Source: Neodontobutis hainanensis (lineage: Eukaryota; Chordata; Actinopteri; Gobiiformes; Odontobutidae). Taken from it: a stretch of DNA of 64,000 nt. Each line of letters opens with the position of its first letter. Position 1 is the stretch's first letter. The stretch covers positions 62,001 to 126,000 of the forward strand of contig JALDNG010000458.1 in NCBI GenBank assembly GCA_024349245.1, in the 5' to 3' direction. Below are positions 1 through 13,705 of this stretch, in pieces. Position numbers and translations under genes: made by a program. The notes under the pieces are model-generated. The model saw nothing but the letters and a program-made list of their open reading frames with translations. It made no database searches and had not been told where the DNA came from.

Positions 1-2580
1 ACTCGAAGATTTGTGAAATAAGCAAGCATTCTTTCATGGTCCGGTAGTTTAAAGATATAAAAAAGATCATTTATCCAAATTACAAAGGATATTGTTGTGT
101 TTTTACTCTTATAACGGATATGGTCGCGCGCACGCTCTTTGATATAGATTGATTGACATCGAAAGTAGCTGAACCATTTTAATTTTTAAATTTGATTTAG
201 AGCCCTTGTATTTTTAATAAAATAGAGGAGCACATTTAAATATCACACGTAAATTTATATGATAACAAATATGACCTTTATAAAAATTAAATCTCATAGT
301 CGATTAAGGCCCATGCCATTCCAGTAAAATCTTTTGATAGATCAAGAACAATCTAAACCATTAAAAAATTCATAAATGGTTATCAGGTTTTATGCCCGAT
401 GACTTTCAGATTAGCTTTTTGACCGTTTTGCGCTATAATTCCAAACGGTACTCTTGCCTCTGTTAGTATAGTGTGAGTTAATTCGAGATCATAACTCATC
501 AAATTCTTATTCTTCCTGCTAATAGTGACGAATAAATCTTAATTGTACAGATTACTTGATATTTGATAATATTTAAATTATACCTTCATTTTCAATGATA
601 ATTTTAGTTATTTTTAACACGAAAATGTACATCAGTAGATTTGATCAAAAATTGTCTAAAATTAATTCACTAAGACTTTTATAAAAGGAATATGTAAAGA
701 TAACATCATCGAAAGAATAGAATCAGGTTTAATAATTCATTGAAAAATGTAATCTACAAAATTTATCCTCAACTCGTCAAATTGGCCGTTTAAACAGTAT
801 AAATTTAAAACAAGACTAGTTGTAATTTTATGAAAGATAGCGCTTTTCAGTTATACATTGAAAGTAAATTTGTAACATAACTCCTTATTATAGGCATGCG
901 CGAACACATTATATTATAATATTATGGAGTAACAACACTACTTCTCAAATTATTGTTTCAAAAGTATCTTAAATACAGATTTGATATAAGTAATCAAGTT
1001 TAATGATCGAATCGTGTTATATAAACAGAAAATTTTAGAATTATAAATAAATTAAAGATGAGGATATTTCTTTAAATTATTACATTTCTCCTTATAGATT
1101 TCAAAAACTGTTTATTCTAAGTCGTTTTTGGTTTCAATTTCTGAGATTTATAATTTTAACACGACTTAAGAAAAATTTCAGTCAAAAAAGTTAAATCTAA
1201 ACTGACCTAACATAAATTTAATACATTTGAATACAAGTATACTTTATAATTATTTGTCGACATCAAAAATTGTAATCGGTGATCTGATGTAAATTTTCAT
1301 GTCACGTTATTAATCTTTATTTTTTGAGAGAAGCGTCCATCTTTAAATTTCAATGAGAATTCAACGTGTATTTTATAATTTACTTCGTTAAACTTCGAAT
1401 TCAAAAAAATATTTTGATAAAGTAATCATTAATGATTATGCGTTAACAAATAAACACATAATCTTCATTAACCTTATGATAAACTTTCATTTCACGAGGG
1501 TTTCATTTTAAACAGTGATGTAGAATACGTTTCTATCTTATGCATCATGTGACCTTCTGAAAAAAATTAAACAAATGGATCAGTATTAAATTCTGATGCG
1601 CAATTAGCTATTTTATCAAACTAGTTTTATGAGTGATTATTTAAGCTCATGCGTATGAATAAGCCTCAAATCAGCACTGTCATAGAATATTGTTAAATAC
1701 GAAGGTTTGAAACTTAAAATTTGTTAATTTTTAATCCTTATTGTGTTTAACAATTAATGCTCATTTTCGCATTCACTAAATCTTCGATTTTGCATAACAA
1801 TACAAATCTCGTGGAAATCGTTTCATTCACAGATTAGACAATATTATGAAAAAATTTTAATTAGATTTATAAAAATAGCCCGTATCAATCAAACATAATC
1901 AAACAAAAATCGAAAGAACTTCTTGGAGCATGATTTCTTTTGAAATAATTTCAAAAGCCATTTCTGACTAAATCTAAGACATAACAATAGTATATTTAAT
2001 CGCATATAAAATTTTTGGTTATCAGATGTAAAAATAATATATGAGAATAATTAATTCATTTCCTTTCATACTGATAAATAAAATCAAAAGCTTTTTCAAA
2101 TACTAATATCAATACTTTTACAAAAAAAAGTAACTGGCGGCTGGGGCGGATGCACAGTCAACCGTAAAATTTATCAAACAAAATTGCCATATTTGTCGTG
2201 TATTTAATTTTAGCGCGCCAATCGAAGCAATAAAATATTAAAAATTTAATTTAGATCATTAAATAATTTTTTTGAAAATATTTCAAAGTTACTAGACTTA
2301 TATCAATATAAAACTATTAAAAATTTTATAAAATTAGAAATAAACCTGATAGAGAGAATCAAACTAGAAATATATATATTTAAAAACAAATTTAAAAAAA
2401 CTTGTCAGTTTAAGATAAGGTTAGACTCGACTTATTGACTGATTATTCATCTCTCATACATTGTTTTATTTAAGGAAAAGATAGAAATATTGGAACGTAA
2501 ATCCACATAAATAATATATGTTATTTTTCCGTACTTATCATAGAGGAAACATTTTTTAAACTATTTTGATTCTCAATTTC
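1..2580. other. AT-rich stretch without a recognisable gene
   Basis: No exon chain, RNA gene or repeat family is recognisable on either strand. The only notable compositional feature is a few short CG-rich words in very AT-rich DNA: an alternating GCGCGC around 126-131, GCGC around 898-901 and around 2213. Very small exons could still be hidden here, because genes in this window are split by introns of about 22 nt. Confidence 0.5.
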
Positions 2581-2614
2581 TATTTTAATTTTAAATGCAG
2601 GAAAACCTTCAAAG

Positions 2615-2883
2615 ATGTTGATATGTATGAATGATATGGCAGAAAGCGACTTACTCATTCATAATTTATATATCAACACGATTATGATGGTTAAAATGAT
2701 AAAACCCGCAAGTGCGATTTACATCATCGAATTATGTTCACGTCAGATTTTAATTCTACTGATTCTAAAAAAAGGCGACGGAGTACCGTATCAACCATTC
2801 AAAATAATCTTTGTGATTTTAATTCTGCTCATATATACTCCAAACTTATGATTTCAGTAAGATTAAATTTTATTCTTTTTTGA
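2615..2883 (+). CDS. Small two-exon protein of unknown function
   Basis: I do not recognise this protein. The ATG follows an acceptor-like TGCAG by 14 nt. Exon 1 is 2615-2689 (25 codons); a 23-nt GT-AG intron (2690-2712) is followed by exon 2 (2713-2883), giving 81 residues. Reading through the intron changes a polar, coding-like sequence (basic KKRRRSTVS followed by a serine/asparagine-rich stretch) into a bland hydrophobic one, which is why I prefer the spliced version. The 3' end is uncertain: a GT near 2857 could open another intron, which would lead to a short basic tail around 2915. The gene stands alone, with no neighbour within 500 bp. Confidence 0.45.
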
Positions 2884-3416
2884 ATTTGAAGCATTACTTT
2901 TTATGAAAGTATCATTATAAGAGGAAGAAGGAAATAATGAGATGATCTTGCCAATTCTTTAGAGGTCGAAGTATTCCAAGTTTTCCAAAGGTGAACCAAT
3001 TTGTGTATGCACAGATGAAATTTAAAAATGTCGAAAAGTCTTAAAAACTATGAATGTTGCGGTATAATATCCGGAAAATGCCCTATTCTCAAATATGTGG
3101 AAAACCGGTTGAGAAAGCCGGCAAAATATGTTTATTCTTTTAATCGACAGCGATTGCTAAAATTGATAGATATTAAAATCTAACGCCGCACCATTTATAA
3201 AATGGCAGATTGTGTCATTAATTTTGAGTTAACTCAGTTTAAATGTTGAAAATAATTCTTGAGAAGAACATGCCAGAAATAATTTTTTAAACAGATGAAA
3301 TAAAAAAACATGAAAAGTGCGCATGTTTTTTTATTAATATTATATAGTTTATGTATAAAATACGCAAGTAATTTAAAAATCATGAGTCAACCATCTCGAA
3401 ATCAGGGCTCCCTTTT

Positions 3417-3605
3417 TTACCATAATTCGGAGTATAACAGCCTGTTTACCTGATTTACAAAAATTATCTGTACTAAGGAAAATGTCATGGACTCTTGTGG
3501 TGCATCTGTTTTTTGATAACTAAAATTCCCAATTTCTATATTTCCAAATGTTATTTTTCTAGGTATTTTGGTTATTTTGTACACAACTCTTACAGTATTT
3601 GTCAT
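3417..3605 (-). CDS. Possible small gene, unknown product
   Basis: An ATG-started frame of 62 codons (MTNTVRVVYKITK...) with a mixed polar composition. A 24-nt GT-AG segment inside it has a length divisible by three and could be a micro-intron; splicing it out leaves a protein of about 54 residues ending in the same frame. No family is recognised. In DNA this AT-rich a frame of this length can arise by chance, so the call rests only on composition and the clean start. Confidence 0.25.
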   Translation of the reverse strand: MTNTVRVVYKITKIPRKITFGNIEIGNFSYQKTDAPQESMTFSLVQIIFVNQVNRLLYSELW

Positions 3606-3953
3606 GATGGTTTATTTATTCCAAAGTACAATAGAAATGACAATTTATGAATGCTTTAATAATAAAAATACAAATTGTAGGCTTTAAAAATTAATCTTAT
3701 GTTGATAAAAATTAAAGTAATTTGAATAATACCAATAACAAAAATTATGCTTTTAAGAGAAGTATTCTTAAAAAATCCAAGATAATTTGGGGAATTTTCA
3801 GCAATTTTTTAAAATTTTGCGCATGCATAAAAACGAATATTTTTCACTTTTTTAAAATTCTATCAGAAGCAAGAATGTTATTTTGGGAAAATTTAAAACA
3901 GTGTCGTTTTATGATAAGGTAGTTTTCGTACTATATTAGTAAATTAAGGGATA

Positions 3954-4175
3954 TCAGGATTTTAATATGTAACCAAAAATGGTTACGGAGTTTAGGAGTT
4001 TTATTTTCTCAGTATAAAAATGTAGTAGTTGGTGACAAGCTAAAGATTTCAAGTATATTCTTGCGTGTTTTTGCGCACGCCCAGCGTAAAACAGTTCATT
4101 AACATCACCATTTATATCTAATTTTAACGTTTTTACATTTATTATCGAGAACTCTGCTTCGTGGTTCGTAAACAT
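3954..4175 (-). CDS. Small single-exon candidate gene, unknown product
   Basis: A 73-codon frame with an ATG start (MFTNHEAEFSIINVKTLKLD...). It contains acidic, basic and aromatic residues in ordinary proportions and a Gly-Arg-Ala-Gln-Lys-His-Ala-Arg run. No domain is recognised. The frame contains one of the window's GCGCACGC words (4072-4080), so that stretch could be a regulatory element and not coding. Frames of this size are only weak evidence in this genome. Confidence 0.3.
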   Translation of the reverse strand: MFTNHEAEFSIINVKTLKLDINGDVNELFYAGRAQKHARIYLKSLACHQLLHFYTEKIKLLNSVTIFGYILKS

Positions 4176-4199
4176 AATTTTTTTATTTGATTTATATGA

Positions 4200-5760
4200 T
4201 TCATGAACAAATGAACATGAAAGAGAATCTTATCCATTCAGAACCTCATGGTCTAACGTTCAAGTATTTTAATGAGCTTTTCTAGCTATAACTGTAGAAC
4301 TTGGATCAATTTAATTTTAGTTTTAATATTTACTGCTATTGTTTAAAACTATGAGCTTTTCGTAAGAAGAAAAGCGGTTAGGATGAATGGAAGAAAATTC
4401 TCATGGCAATATTCATTAATAACATTAAGAATGGAAATTCTACCAAAATGCATGACGCAGATTAAATTAGCATTTCTCAAAAGCATTAAATAAAAATATA
4501 TCCAAAATTAAAATTCATTGTCTGTATAAAATAAGCCTTAATTCGATTAAAATGGTGAATAAATTTAAAAAAATGAGTCAAATAATTCGAACGCGACTTT
4601 GTGTTATAATAATGGTTATTAAACGATTAAATAATTTGATTCTTAACAAAAGAGATTTCTTCATGAGTGAGATTTATTTTATAAATATATGAAGTCAATA
4701 ATACGACAACAGTTTTCAAACGGAATAAGTTAGTTGTGAGTTAAAATCCAGGATATTACATTAATTTTGTTTCTATTCATTCATACAAGAGATAATACGC
4801 GAATTAAGTGTCATGCTATATGATAAAAATATACCATTCGAATTTAATCCGGAAGGATATTTGTTGTCGGCTCTAAGTTTTCTCTGACATACCCTTTCTT
4901 TCTCTAAGTATGAGCGAATTAAAAAATATGGAATTTTCACTTTTGGTTTAAATAAGCTTATTTCGGAATAATCCCCCGGATAACATAAAGTTTGATGTGA
5001 AAATTTAATTTTGAACAGTTTCTGAAAAATAAGTATTTTTAGGGGTTTAGTATTTAAAATATAGTTTTGCGCGTGCGTGGTAACAAGTCATGCTGAGTTA
5101 AAAATAACGCTTTTTTATTTCTTTCGGTTGTGGTTTTAAAATTTTCAATTTTGAGAATAGCTCGATAGATAAACGTAATAGTGAGGAACTAACTCCAGGA
5201 TGTTTTGTCATTTTTTTCACAAATTCGAGAAATTAAAGTTAAATCGAAAACCTTCGCAAGTTCTACCGTTTATAAAGAATCATTTTGATGAACTCGGCAC
5301 TCTAAAAAAGTTTAAAAAATCAAAACTCGCTGAATATAATATTATAAAGTACTGTCTTGGTTAAAACTGAAAAAAACATTTAGTTCAAAAATACATTCAA
5401 AGATTTTTTGAAGTAACATTCAATCCAATAACACTAAGAAGGACATTAATTTTAATAAAATATTGAAGCGAAACCTGATATTTACAACTATATTTCAACG
5501 CGCAGGAGCAACCCTGTTATTTTTTAATAAGAGCCTTATTCAATAGCAATTTAGTTTAGTTTTATTCCACAATCATGGTACAAAATACATGTTACATTAT
5601 GACTGAAAATTCTGATATTATAGCATGTCGACATAGGCTTTCTGAAACATGAATAAAAACCGATAGAACGGATTGAGTAACATAGGATTGACAGAGTTTC
5701 AGATAAAGATGTGAGAATCTAATTAAAGAATTTAAAACATGATAATTCAGAAGAGTATAA
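4200..5760. other. No gene seen
   Basis: AT-rich DNA without a coding-like frame or a recognisable spliced chain. A TGCGCGTGCG word sits at about 5069-5078, far from any gene I can define. Confidence 0.4.
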
Positions 5761-5768
5761 ATAAAACA

Positions 5769-6963
5769 TCAAGTTTTCTTATTATTCACCGTGGAATTCC
5801 AAAAATCCTTATTTTGTGCTTCAACCTTATTTTTCTTTCCCCGTGGTTTTTTTGGTTTCTGATTGTTTTGTTGCCCGCGAATAATCTCTTCGTTTTTCAT
5901 AATGTCAGTGAATTTTGTGACAGGAGATGGCCTATGTTTTTTATGAATATAAATACTCAGAAACGGCCCAACTATCTTGGGTAATTTTTCCCTTTTCATT
6001 TTGCTTTAAAGGTTCTTTCAAAATAGGTTTTTTTTGTCGAGAATTGTTAGAATGTTTAATTTCTTCCTGTCTCATGATTTCCTTAAAGTCAGCCTCGATT
6101 GGTGGGGATTTTTCCGTTGTAACAGGGTTATTACAAGGTATATTGGCGGGCTTTTTTTGCGACGTTTTTTGTTGATTTGAATCTTGCTTACCATGGAAAT
6201 TTCTAGTATTCTTTTGCGTGCTGTCTTTACGACTGGAATCAAGAGGATGAAAAATTTGTTGAGATTCTGGCCGATTCTTATTTAAATTATTGTTTGGTTT
6301 ATTTACATTTTTCTTAGAAAAGTATGAATCACATACGTTTGGCATGATATCAACAACTGTGATGGCCAACCCCTGTTTATTAAGACCTATATGGTCACTC
6401 TTGGATGTATCCGTCGATCGCATAGAGTGGTTATCCGCCTTTTGGTTCGACGAAACCCTTTGGGCGTTGGTTTTGACATCTCTAGGATGTTCCAATGAGC
6501 TCTTGAAGAACTCAAAGTTAGAATCTTCATTTCTGGGAGTCTCATGGCGATTCTTCGTTGATTCAAGATTTTTTACAGTCTTCGCATTGTCATTTTTTAA
6601 ATCAGAAACAAGGACTGGGGTGCTGGCTAAGGAAGAGCTGGCACCGGAAGCAGTATCTTGTATAATTGGCACACGACCATTATATAGGCAATCAGACGTG
6701 GCTTTAGGATCGAAAATTTCAGACTTTTCTGCCGTAAAGAACTCTTTTGGTTCGGAAGAAACGGTCTGAGACTGGTTCAGACCTTTTGGACGCTGGAGGA
6801 AATCAACCGGGTATTTAGGAGAAAGTCGATTAGAACCCGAGTCCTTAATATTGAACAGAGCCTGCGGTCGTTCTTCCTCCGTAGACAGAAGGATTGGCGA
6901 GAGAGGGAATTCAGAGATAAGTTCTATATCCTCCTCCAACCAGCGAGGAAAGGTTTTTGTCAT
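5769..6963 (-). CDS. Two-exon, low-complexity protein with paired FxxIMxxEE motifs
   Basis: The clearest long frame in the window. Exon 1 is 6963-5957; a 25-nt GT-AG intron (5956-5932) is followed by exon 2 (5931-5769). Together they make 389 residues and the exon lengths sum to 390 codons. The N-terminus begins MTKTFPRWLEED. The middle is Ser/Asn/Lys-rich and probably disordered. Near the C-terminus there are two copies of a short motif: FKEIMRQEE in exon 1 and FTDIMKNEE in exon 2, the second visible only after splicing. The tail is very basic (KKPRGKKNK). Motifs of this shape recall the C-terminal region of IBTK-like proteins, but that is from memory and weak. Base composition is richer in G+C than the surroundings, as expected for real coding sequence. 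Confidence 0.8.
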
Positions 6964-6969
6964 GGATTT

Positions 6970-9900
6970 ATATATGTGTAATAAATTTTCTGTGCCATAA
7001 AATATTTGAGATTCTATATTTATTGCTCGAAAAACTTGAAAAATAATTAGTCATGTCGTTTTGAATAAAATTCAACCTTTTCCTCTTACGACCGCACGAC
7101 TTCGGAGATGTTTATATAGTAACTGCCTACCCACTGAATGAAATTTAACCACATTTTACAATCTTTAAAGCAACTAGAATGACATGGAGTATTATAAAAT
7201 ATATCAAATTGAAAATGGCGTTTTTAATTTATTAAATTTCTAATGGTAGGCGAATTAAGCTGATGTTTAGTGTTTATTCCCATGAGATTGTCGCTAATTT
7301 TCTACGAGAAAACAATCAAAATCCGTTTAAATAAGTGGTTACACGATTTTTGATTATTTTTCAAGAGAAATGGGTATCATACGATTAATTTAATAACAAT
7401 TCTTAAGATTAAAACAATTAATGGTTCATCCTACTTCAGTCATCGAGGTGAACTGATTAAAAGCCGCAATCGTGTTTTAAACTCATTAAAAATTGGCTAT
7501 CGTAATTTATTGTATTTATACTTAAAGACATAAAGGTTCTTTTGGGAACGCTTAATGCAAATTACCTAAAATATTATTAATTGCAATGTAACAGGCTGAA
7601 ATATTTCAAATTGCTGGTTAAGTCTACCTGAAATAAAACTCAATTTTATTTTACATAAAATACGTTCCATGGAATTAAACGACATAGGCTACTTATATTT
7701 AACTTCGTTCTATTCTGCGCGGATCACCTTTCTTCGTAACCCTTCTAGTTTTATTCTGATTGTAAAATTCTGTTTTATGATATATTAGGAATTATGGAAT
7801 GAGAAGCTCGTGCTTTATTGCATATTTTGGCTTATAATCATTCATGAACACGATATAATTAATCAGATAACTTATATATTACCTAATATACGATTTTATA
7901 GCATGGCTACATTCTATTTTCAGTCTATAGACCTAATATATCGTTTTTAGATTTATTGAGTGTGCGCATTGAAAATTTTAAATCCGTCAAGGATTTGTGA
8001 TTTTTAACTAAAATAGTCTCATGCAATATGAACGATACAGATTATTTTTAAATATCGACTGTCAAGCAGTATTTCAGATAGCTCTATATGCATATTAATA
8101 TCTCCGTTTATGATTATTACGCATGTTTTTTGTTTAATTGTAAAGTATGGTCACATTAACTGTTGAATTATTTTATTTAATGTTCCATTTTAATTGCCAA
8201 AGTGATTTAGGGTTAGAAAAATTTATATATTTATGCTTTGTGTGATTTTTGTAATTCCCTTAGTGTCGACGTGCCATTCAGTTTTTGATTTTTTCCTCAT
8301 TTTCAATAAAACCATAAAAACATGTTATCTTCAACTACTACCTTCAGGATAAGCTGTTCTTGAGGAAAAAATAAAATTGGCAAATCTTCGTGAAAAATTA
8401 CTAAAGAATCAGTCGCATGAATATTCATTGCAAACTAGTCATGTACATGTAACACTAACAAACAGAAATTATCTTTATGTACGACTGTTTCACAATCTTT
8501 AAAATTATCCATGAACCACATTAATTCAGAAAAAAATAGATATTACATGCAAGAGGAGTGAACGGAATGTGTCGATTATATCCGTTTCCGCGCAAGCTTG
8601 ATTTTTCTTAATGACTTTCTAAACTTTACATTCAAAATATGTGAAATATTTTAAGCATTTTCATCTTTTACAAAATTAGCTTCTCTAGTGAGTTGTAAAC
8701 AGAACTGTTTTTTTCATATAGTTGATAACTCTGTCATACAGTCAAATCGTAGTTTTTTATATCGTAGATTATAAAATTTTCGCACATTATTTTTATTGAA
8801 TTGAAAAATCGAATGTGGATGATTATTTAATTCCCCGTGTTAATTCTAGCGAGTTTTGAAGTATTTTCTATTCATTTAGTAATTATAAGCTGAAATCAAA
8901 AATTATCTCACTCATTTGAGATTTGTTAGATTTAAGGATCATCATGCCAAAGTTATTCTTATCTTTGAGAGATTAAAACAAAACTCGGCTCAAAATATTA
9001 AATTTGGAGATGCGAGATATTAAATAAGTATATTATCAAGAAAAAGCATATTTAGGCAATCAGTTAACTGACTTAAAGTGCTTGATCTCTAAAGTTGCAG
9101 TTTTTTAAAGTGTTCAAAATTTTTCAGATTGTGAAATCGACGTATTAGACAAGATTTTAAAGATGATAGGAATTAATCTATGGTGACATCATACTAATCT
9201 CAGATACATCTGATGTTAAGATAGATGTATAGTATTATTTAAATCCAGAATTTCAAAGTGTTTTACAAATTATTATTATTTAATCAACGTTTAGAATATT
9301 TAAAGTTATCTCAGAAATAGCTTAAACGATGATATTTGATGAATTTAGCGCATAGCTATCGTAAAAACTCGTATAAAAAGATAACTATTTAGTTTTATTA
9401 TTGCGAGAGTTTAAATGTTTCATAACATATCAATATTCATTCTTATTTATTCATATTTTATGGGGGATAAAAACTCTCTGATATCATAATAGCCTCCTGT
9501 TTGCATATTCCCACGGATTTTCACCTTGTGCTCTCATATAATTTATTCTGTTAAATATAACGTTTATATTAATTTTGCGCATGACTTGTTATTCGGCTTA
9601 TTTTCTTTAATTTCCATAATTCATCAGTTAATGGCCTTTACCAAAAATCTAAATATCAGTTATTTATATTGTATCTGATAATTCTTTCGTTTACAAGCTC
9701 GTAAAATTAGAGGTTGTGGTGAGCCTGCCGTCACGTACTCTATTTAAAACGAAGGCGCTGTTTATGATATTTCACCGTTTAAGACAGTTGAAAATTTTTT
9801 TTCAATATGTATAGCAAAGAATAGTTTAAGTATGAATGTATGCTTAAACCTTATAAATGTCTGATAGCATATCAACATTATTATCTTGTGATAAATCTGA

Positions 9901-12900
9901 TAAATTTTCATTCAATCAATAAATTATCAGTATTCAATTCGCATTGAGTTTAAAAAATGCGAAGCTAATTCTACAGATTCAAAAATGTAAATGATAAAGT
10001 AAGTATAAAAAAATGTTAATCCATAAAAATTTTCAGAAATCGGTTTACCGTAGAGTGAAACATGCGTTGTATGATACTCTTTCGAGCAGTCAGAAAACTT
10101 ATGTTGGTTAATTAGCCACATTTTTGAAGTAAATTTTTATAATTCAAACTTGAAAGGAGGTCGCCCAAACATGTTAATAAAAAAATTGTTCGCGTGCGTG
10201 TTGGAAAATTTAATGGATGGTTTTTATAAATTTAATAAGTCAACAAACTAATATCTAGTGCCTTCGATAGTCTGTTGGAATATCTTATGTGCCACACTTT
10301 GCGTTAATTTTTAACCTCAAAACTATTATTAGAAAATTAGACATTGTAGGAATTTGAGAAACGACATATTTAAAAATAAAGAGCGTAAATAAATTCAGTT
10401 TTATTTATTTAAAGTTTTCAGATTCTTGCCCATAGTTCAAGATAGTGAACTTTAAGCATAAACAATATTAAGTGGATGAATTTTAATTTATGTATGACTC
10501 ATTTTATTAAAAACAACTAAAGTTGTTATTTTTAAATATTTAACTATATGCAAGAGTACACTGGTCTACTTAATTAATAAACTCATTCCGAATAACACAA
10601 TACTTTTAAAACAAAGAATTTATTTGTTTTTAACTGAAAAGATATTCATTTTTTCTCGACTTGCCTCATAGAGCGGGCTCGTTTTCACATACTTGAGGGT
10701 TATCAACATGTTTTATTGTTAAGGAATATTTTTAAAGATATTTAATAATATGTTTTTTACAATGAAAGTTGTGATGTCTGGATCATTTAAAAATCCTTTT
10801 AATAAAAGGGTGAAATTAAAAAAAAATTAAAATGGAAAATTATAGTTCGGTATTTTCGAGATATTATTTTGGTAAAATTAAGGAATTTTGTAAATATTCG
10901 AAAAATTTCACTCTAGTTTTTTTCCACTGAATTAAGAGGATTTGTTACATTAATGATAACTTTAAAGATTAAAAGTGAGGTAAAAATTCGTTACTTTATA
11001 TTATATATTAAAAACCAATGTTTTTTGGTAATTTTATCAATCCTTTTTAATTTTATAATAATATATATCAGAAATTAAACTTCAAGAAACGGATTTTAAA
11101 TCAAAAAATATTAGTTGACCTGATAACCTTATCAACTGAAAAATCTTTAAAATAGTTTTTAACGAATAGTATTTGTTTTTATCTAGTTTTTCCTTTTTTC
11201 ATTCTTACAACATGCTAATACAGGTCTACGCTCGTTTTCTGTTTCATTAAGAAACTATCAAAAAATATTTTTAACGCTTAATCAATTATTGGTTAACAAA
11301 TAATAATTTTATCAACATTAAGTATGGGAAATATTTCACAGCACTACATCTCAATTTTTGTGTATTATAATGTGTGGACAAGATAAACAGGTTTTGAGAA
11401 ATAATTTTCGTAGATTATATTGAAAAAATTACGATAAAGGGCACGTTAGATTTAACACTTTTCTGCGTCATTATTCGTCTTTTTTCGGACTAACAATAAT
11501 TTTTACATTACATATCTATACGCAAATATTAAGAAAAATTTTCGTGTTTAAGAACGATAAAAGTTAAAAAACTTCATAAAATACATTTTATTCTTTTTTA
11601 ATAAACGAACACAGTATCAATGAACATTTGATTTTTCTTTTCAACAATCATAAATTAAAAAAAGATGTACCGTTATAAAAACATAATTGAAAATTTCCAA
11701 TATGTAAATTTATCGTCAATTAATTATACTTATCTATAGTTTGTAATTTTGTAGAAAAGAACGATGTTCATCATCTCAGAATGTAGTGGTATTCAGAAGA
11801 CTTAAATACTACCAATGATATAATAGTTATGGCTCCATATCTCTGAATTTTTTGATTTACAACATTGTATCTCCAAATTAAGTCTAAAATAGTTTACAAA
11901 AACTTTTTATCTGATAGATTCAAATATTACACAATAAAAACAGTTTAAATCGAGCTCGTACCTTGTCGGTAATTTATTGAAACAATTTTAGCCTTTTATG
12001 TGTTAACCGTTTTTTCGTGATAATTTAGTTATCTCCCCACCTATTTAATTTTATCTTATCTGAGAACGAAAGACACTTTTCACATTTTCATATAATTATG
12101 GTATTAAATGTTTTATACTCTTTGGTATTCTTGCGTTAGGAAATCTCAGCTGTTGATAGCATTATATGGTGAATTTAAATTTTGATCGCGCTGCGTTTGA
12201 TTTAATTGTTTTAATCTGTCACTGACCATCAGAAAACCATAAATTCTGTACTTATCATAAAATGCTAATTTAGGAAATCTTGCGATAGGTTCCCCATAAA
12301 AGGATTGAAAAATCCTCGATTAAATTCCATTAAAATTTTCTCATTTCGTCGACTAAAATAGATATACAGAACACAAAACATCCGCTTGATGAAATCTTTT
12401 GAATATAAAACAAAAATACTGTTATATTTATTTCTGTTGAAAGAATTTTATTCATATTTAAAAATTTAAATGACAACTTTCCTAACATTAAAAATATCGA
12501 TAAAAACTAAAGCAACTATTAATCGTTTGCACATGCGCGGACATGTGGAATATATCGATTAAAAATCAATTCGAAAACTCGCAATTCCCCATTTATTGAG
12601 TGAAGATACGTGCATTCGATTTTTTATAGATCTCACATTTCTAAAATAAAATATATGTGGTATCTGTTCGAATAGTATGACCGAAATAAGACATTAAATC
12701 TTACACGAGTATTTGTTGCGTTAGAATCCCTTTATTATTGTAGCACGTGTAGAAATAAGACAAACCCTTGTGGAAATGATTGACTTTCAAAAAAAGTTGT
12801 TTCTTTTTCTGATAATTTGCTTATAATTTATCGTAGGGCCTACATTTTTTTAAAGAGAACAATTAGAGAAAGAATACCTTCGAGACCTACTGTTGTTGAG

Positions 12901-12930
12901 TATTCTTATTTCATAAGGTTTGTGTTTTTG
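6970..12930. other. Long AT-rich gene-poor interval
   Basis: Nearly 6 kb without a gene I can support. One minus-strand frame of 64 codons (9927-10121) has an ATG start but a hydrophobic, phenylalanine-rich second half, and I did not accept it. Isolated GCGC words occur near 7964, 9577, 10191, 12185 and 12534. A single-copy gene of tiny exons could be hidden, but no run of G+C-richer sequence suggests one. Confidence 0.45.
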
Positions 12931-12949
12931 TAATTTTAGACAAGTATGC

Positions 12950-13410
12950 ACTAGTTGCAGAAATGAAAATGCGGAAATCACTGTGAATCGGTAGGAGGTA
13001 GGGATATACGAATCCCTTTTTTACACAAAATACAATCAAGGAAGGATAAAGGGAAGTGGGTGGTTCTTCGGAGATGTTAAAAGATATGACCACTCAAAGT
13101 CGTTCTCAATAATTTTGACGAATCAAAAAAAATAAACCAAGATCTCTATCGTTCCCGAACGCATTTCAAGGGTGTCAATCATAGTTTCAGACTCGTAGAA
13201 GGCCCACAATCATTTAAATTTATGTGGAAATATCCACTTAACTGTCAAAAACTCCGAGTTTTGTTCATCAGTATGGTGAAATAACTCACAAACAAAAATT
13301 GAAAATTTGTTGAGATGGACCAAGGAAAGGTTTTAAACGACGACCAAAAATACCTAAAAGAGACTTTCTAAATTAAGCGAGAATCCATTTCTAAAAATTC
13401 AGATAATGTC
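12950..13410 (+). pseudogene. Decayed Merlin-type DDE transposase (copy A)
   Basis: Read across frames, the plus strand gives the core of a Merlin (IS1016/ISXO2-like) transposase: an ESLFYTKYNQGR segment where the family has E-I-D-E-S followed by a K-Y-N-R-G-type stretch, then GSGWFFGDVKR (family W-V-F-G-G-I), then IIVSDS*KAHNHL (family I-I-S-D-C-W-K-A-Y), then NIHLTVK (family Y-x-H-x-T-V-N-H). A stop interrupts the second motif and several frameshifts separate the blocks. The first catalytic Asp appears replaced by Tyr. It cannot encode a working enzyme. Ends and terminal inverted repeats were not found. It is a relative, not a recent duplicate, of the copies near 19.0-19.8 and 41.6-42.3 kb. 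Confidence 0.6.
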
Positions 13411-13531
13411 TTGAACAAATACACGAAAAAAATAGAGTTCTCCCTCCCCAAAAAATAGTCAGTTAAGACAATTCTACTACTGTTAAATCGCCATTTTATC
13501 CGATAATTAACGATGTAGACTTGCTTTACTG

Positions 13532-13705
13532 TTACCAAAGTTTGATATATTCTCCATAGATTTTAAATTTTATCAATTTATAGCAGAGCAGAATCTTTCC
13601 TCGGAACAAATCGTCAATCTTTAACAATTTAAGTTGAAGCCTGTCGAAAGATTTTGATTTTACTATTTTTACGTTATTTAGGGGTTGATTAAACTCAATA
13701 TCCAT
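13532..13705 (-). CDS. Small candidate gene, unknown product
   Basis: A 57-residue frame starting MDIEFNQPLNNVKIVKSK with a balanced, charged composition (FDRLQLKLLKIDDLFRGK) unlike the phenylalanine/isoleucine-rich frames that arise by chance here. It lies just downstream of the Merlin relic on the opposite strand. No family recognised and no intron needed. Confidence 0.35.
   Translation of the reverse strand: MDIEFNQPLNNVKIVKSKSFDRLQLKLLKIDDLFRGKILLCYKLIKFKIYGEYIKLW

Noticed and set aside
6290..6769. Plus-strand 159-codon frame opposite the 5769-6963 gene
   Set aside because: Antisense shadow: the minus strand has the longer ATG-started frame, a fitting micro-intron and a repeated motif.
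9927..10121. 64-codon minus frame
   Set aside because: Starts reasonably (MWLINQHKFSD) but becomes a phenylalanine/tyrosine/isoleucine run with no exon partner.
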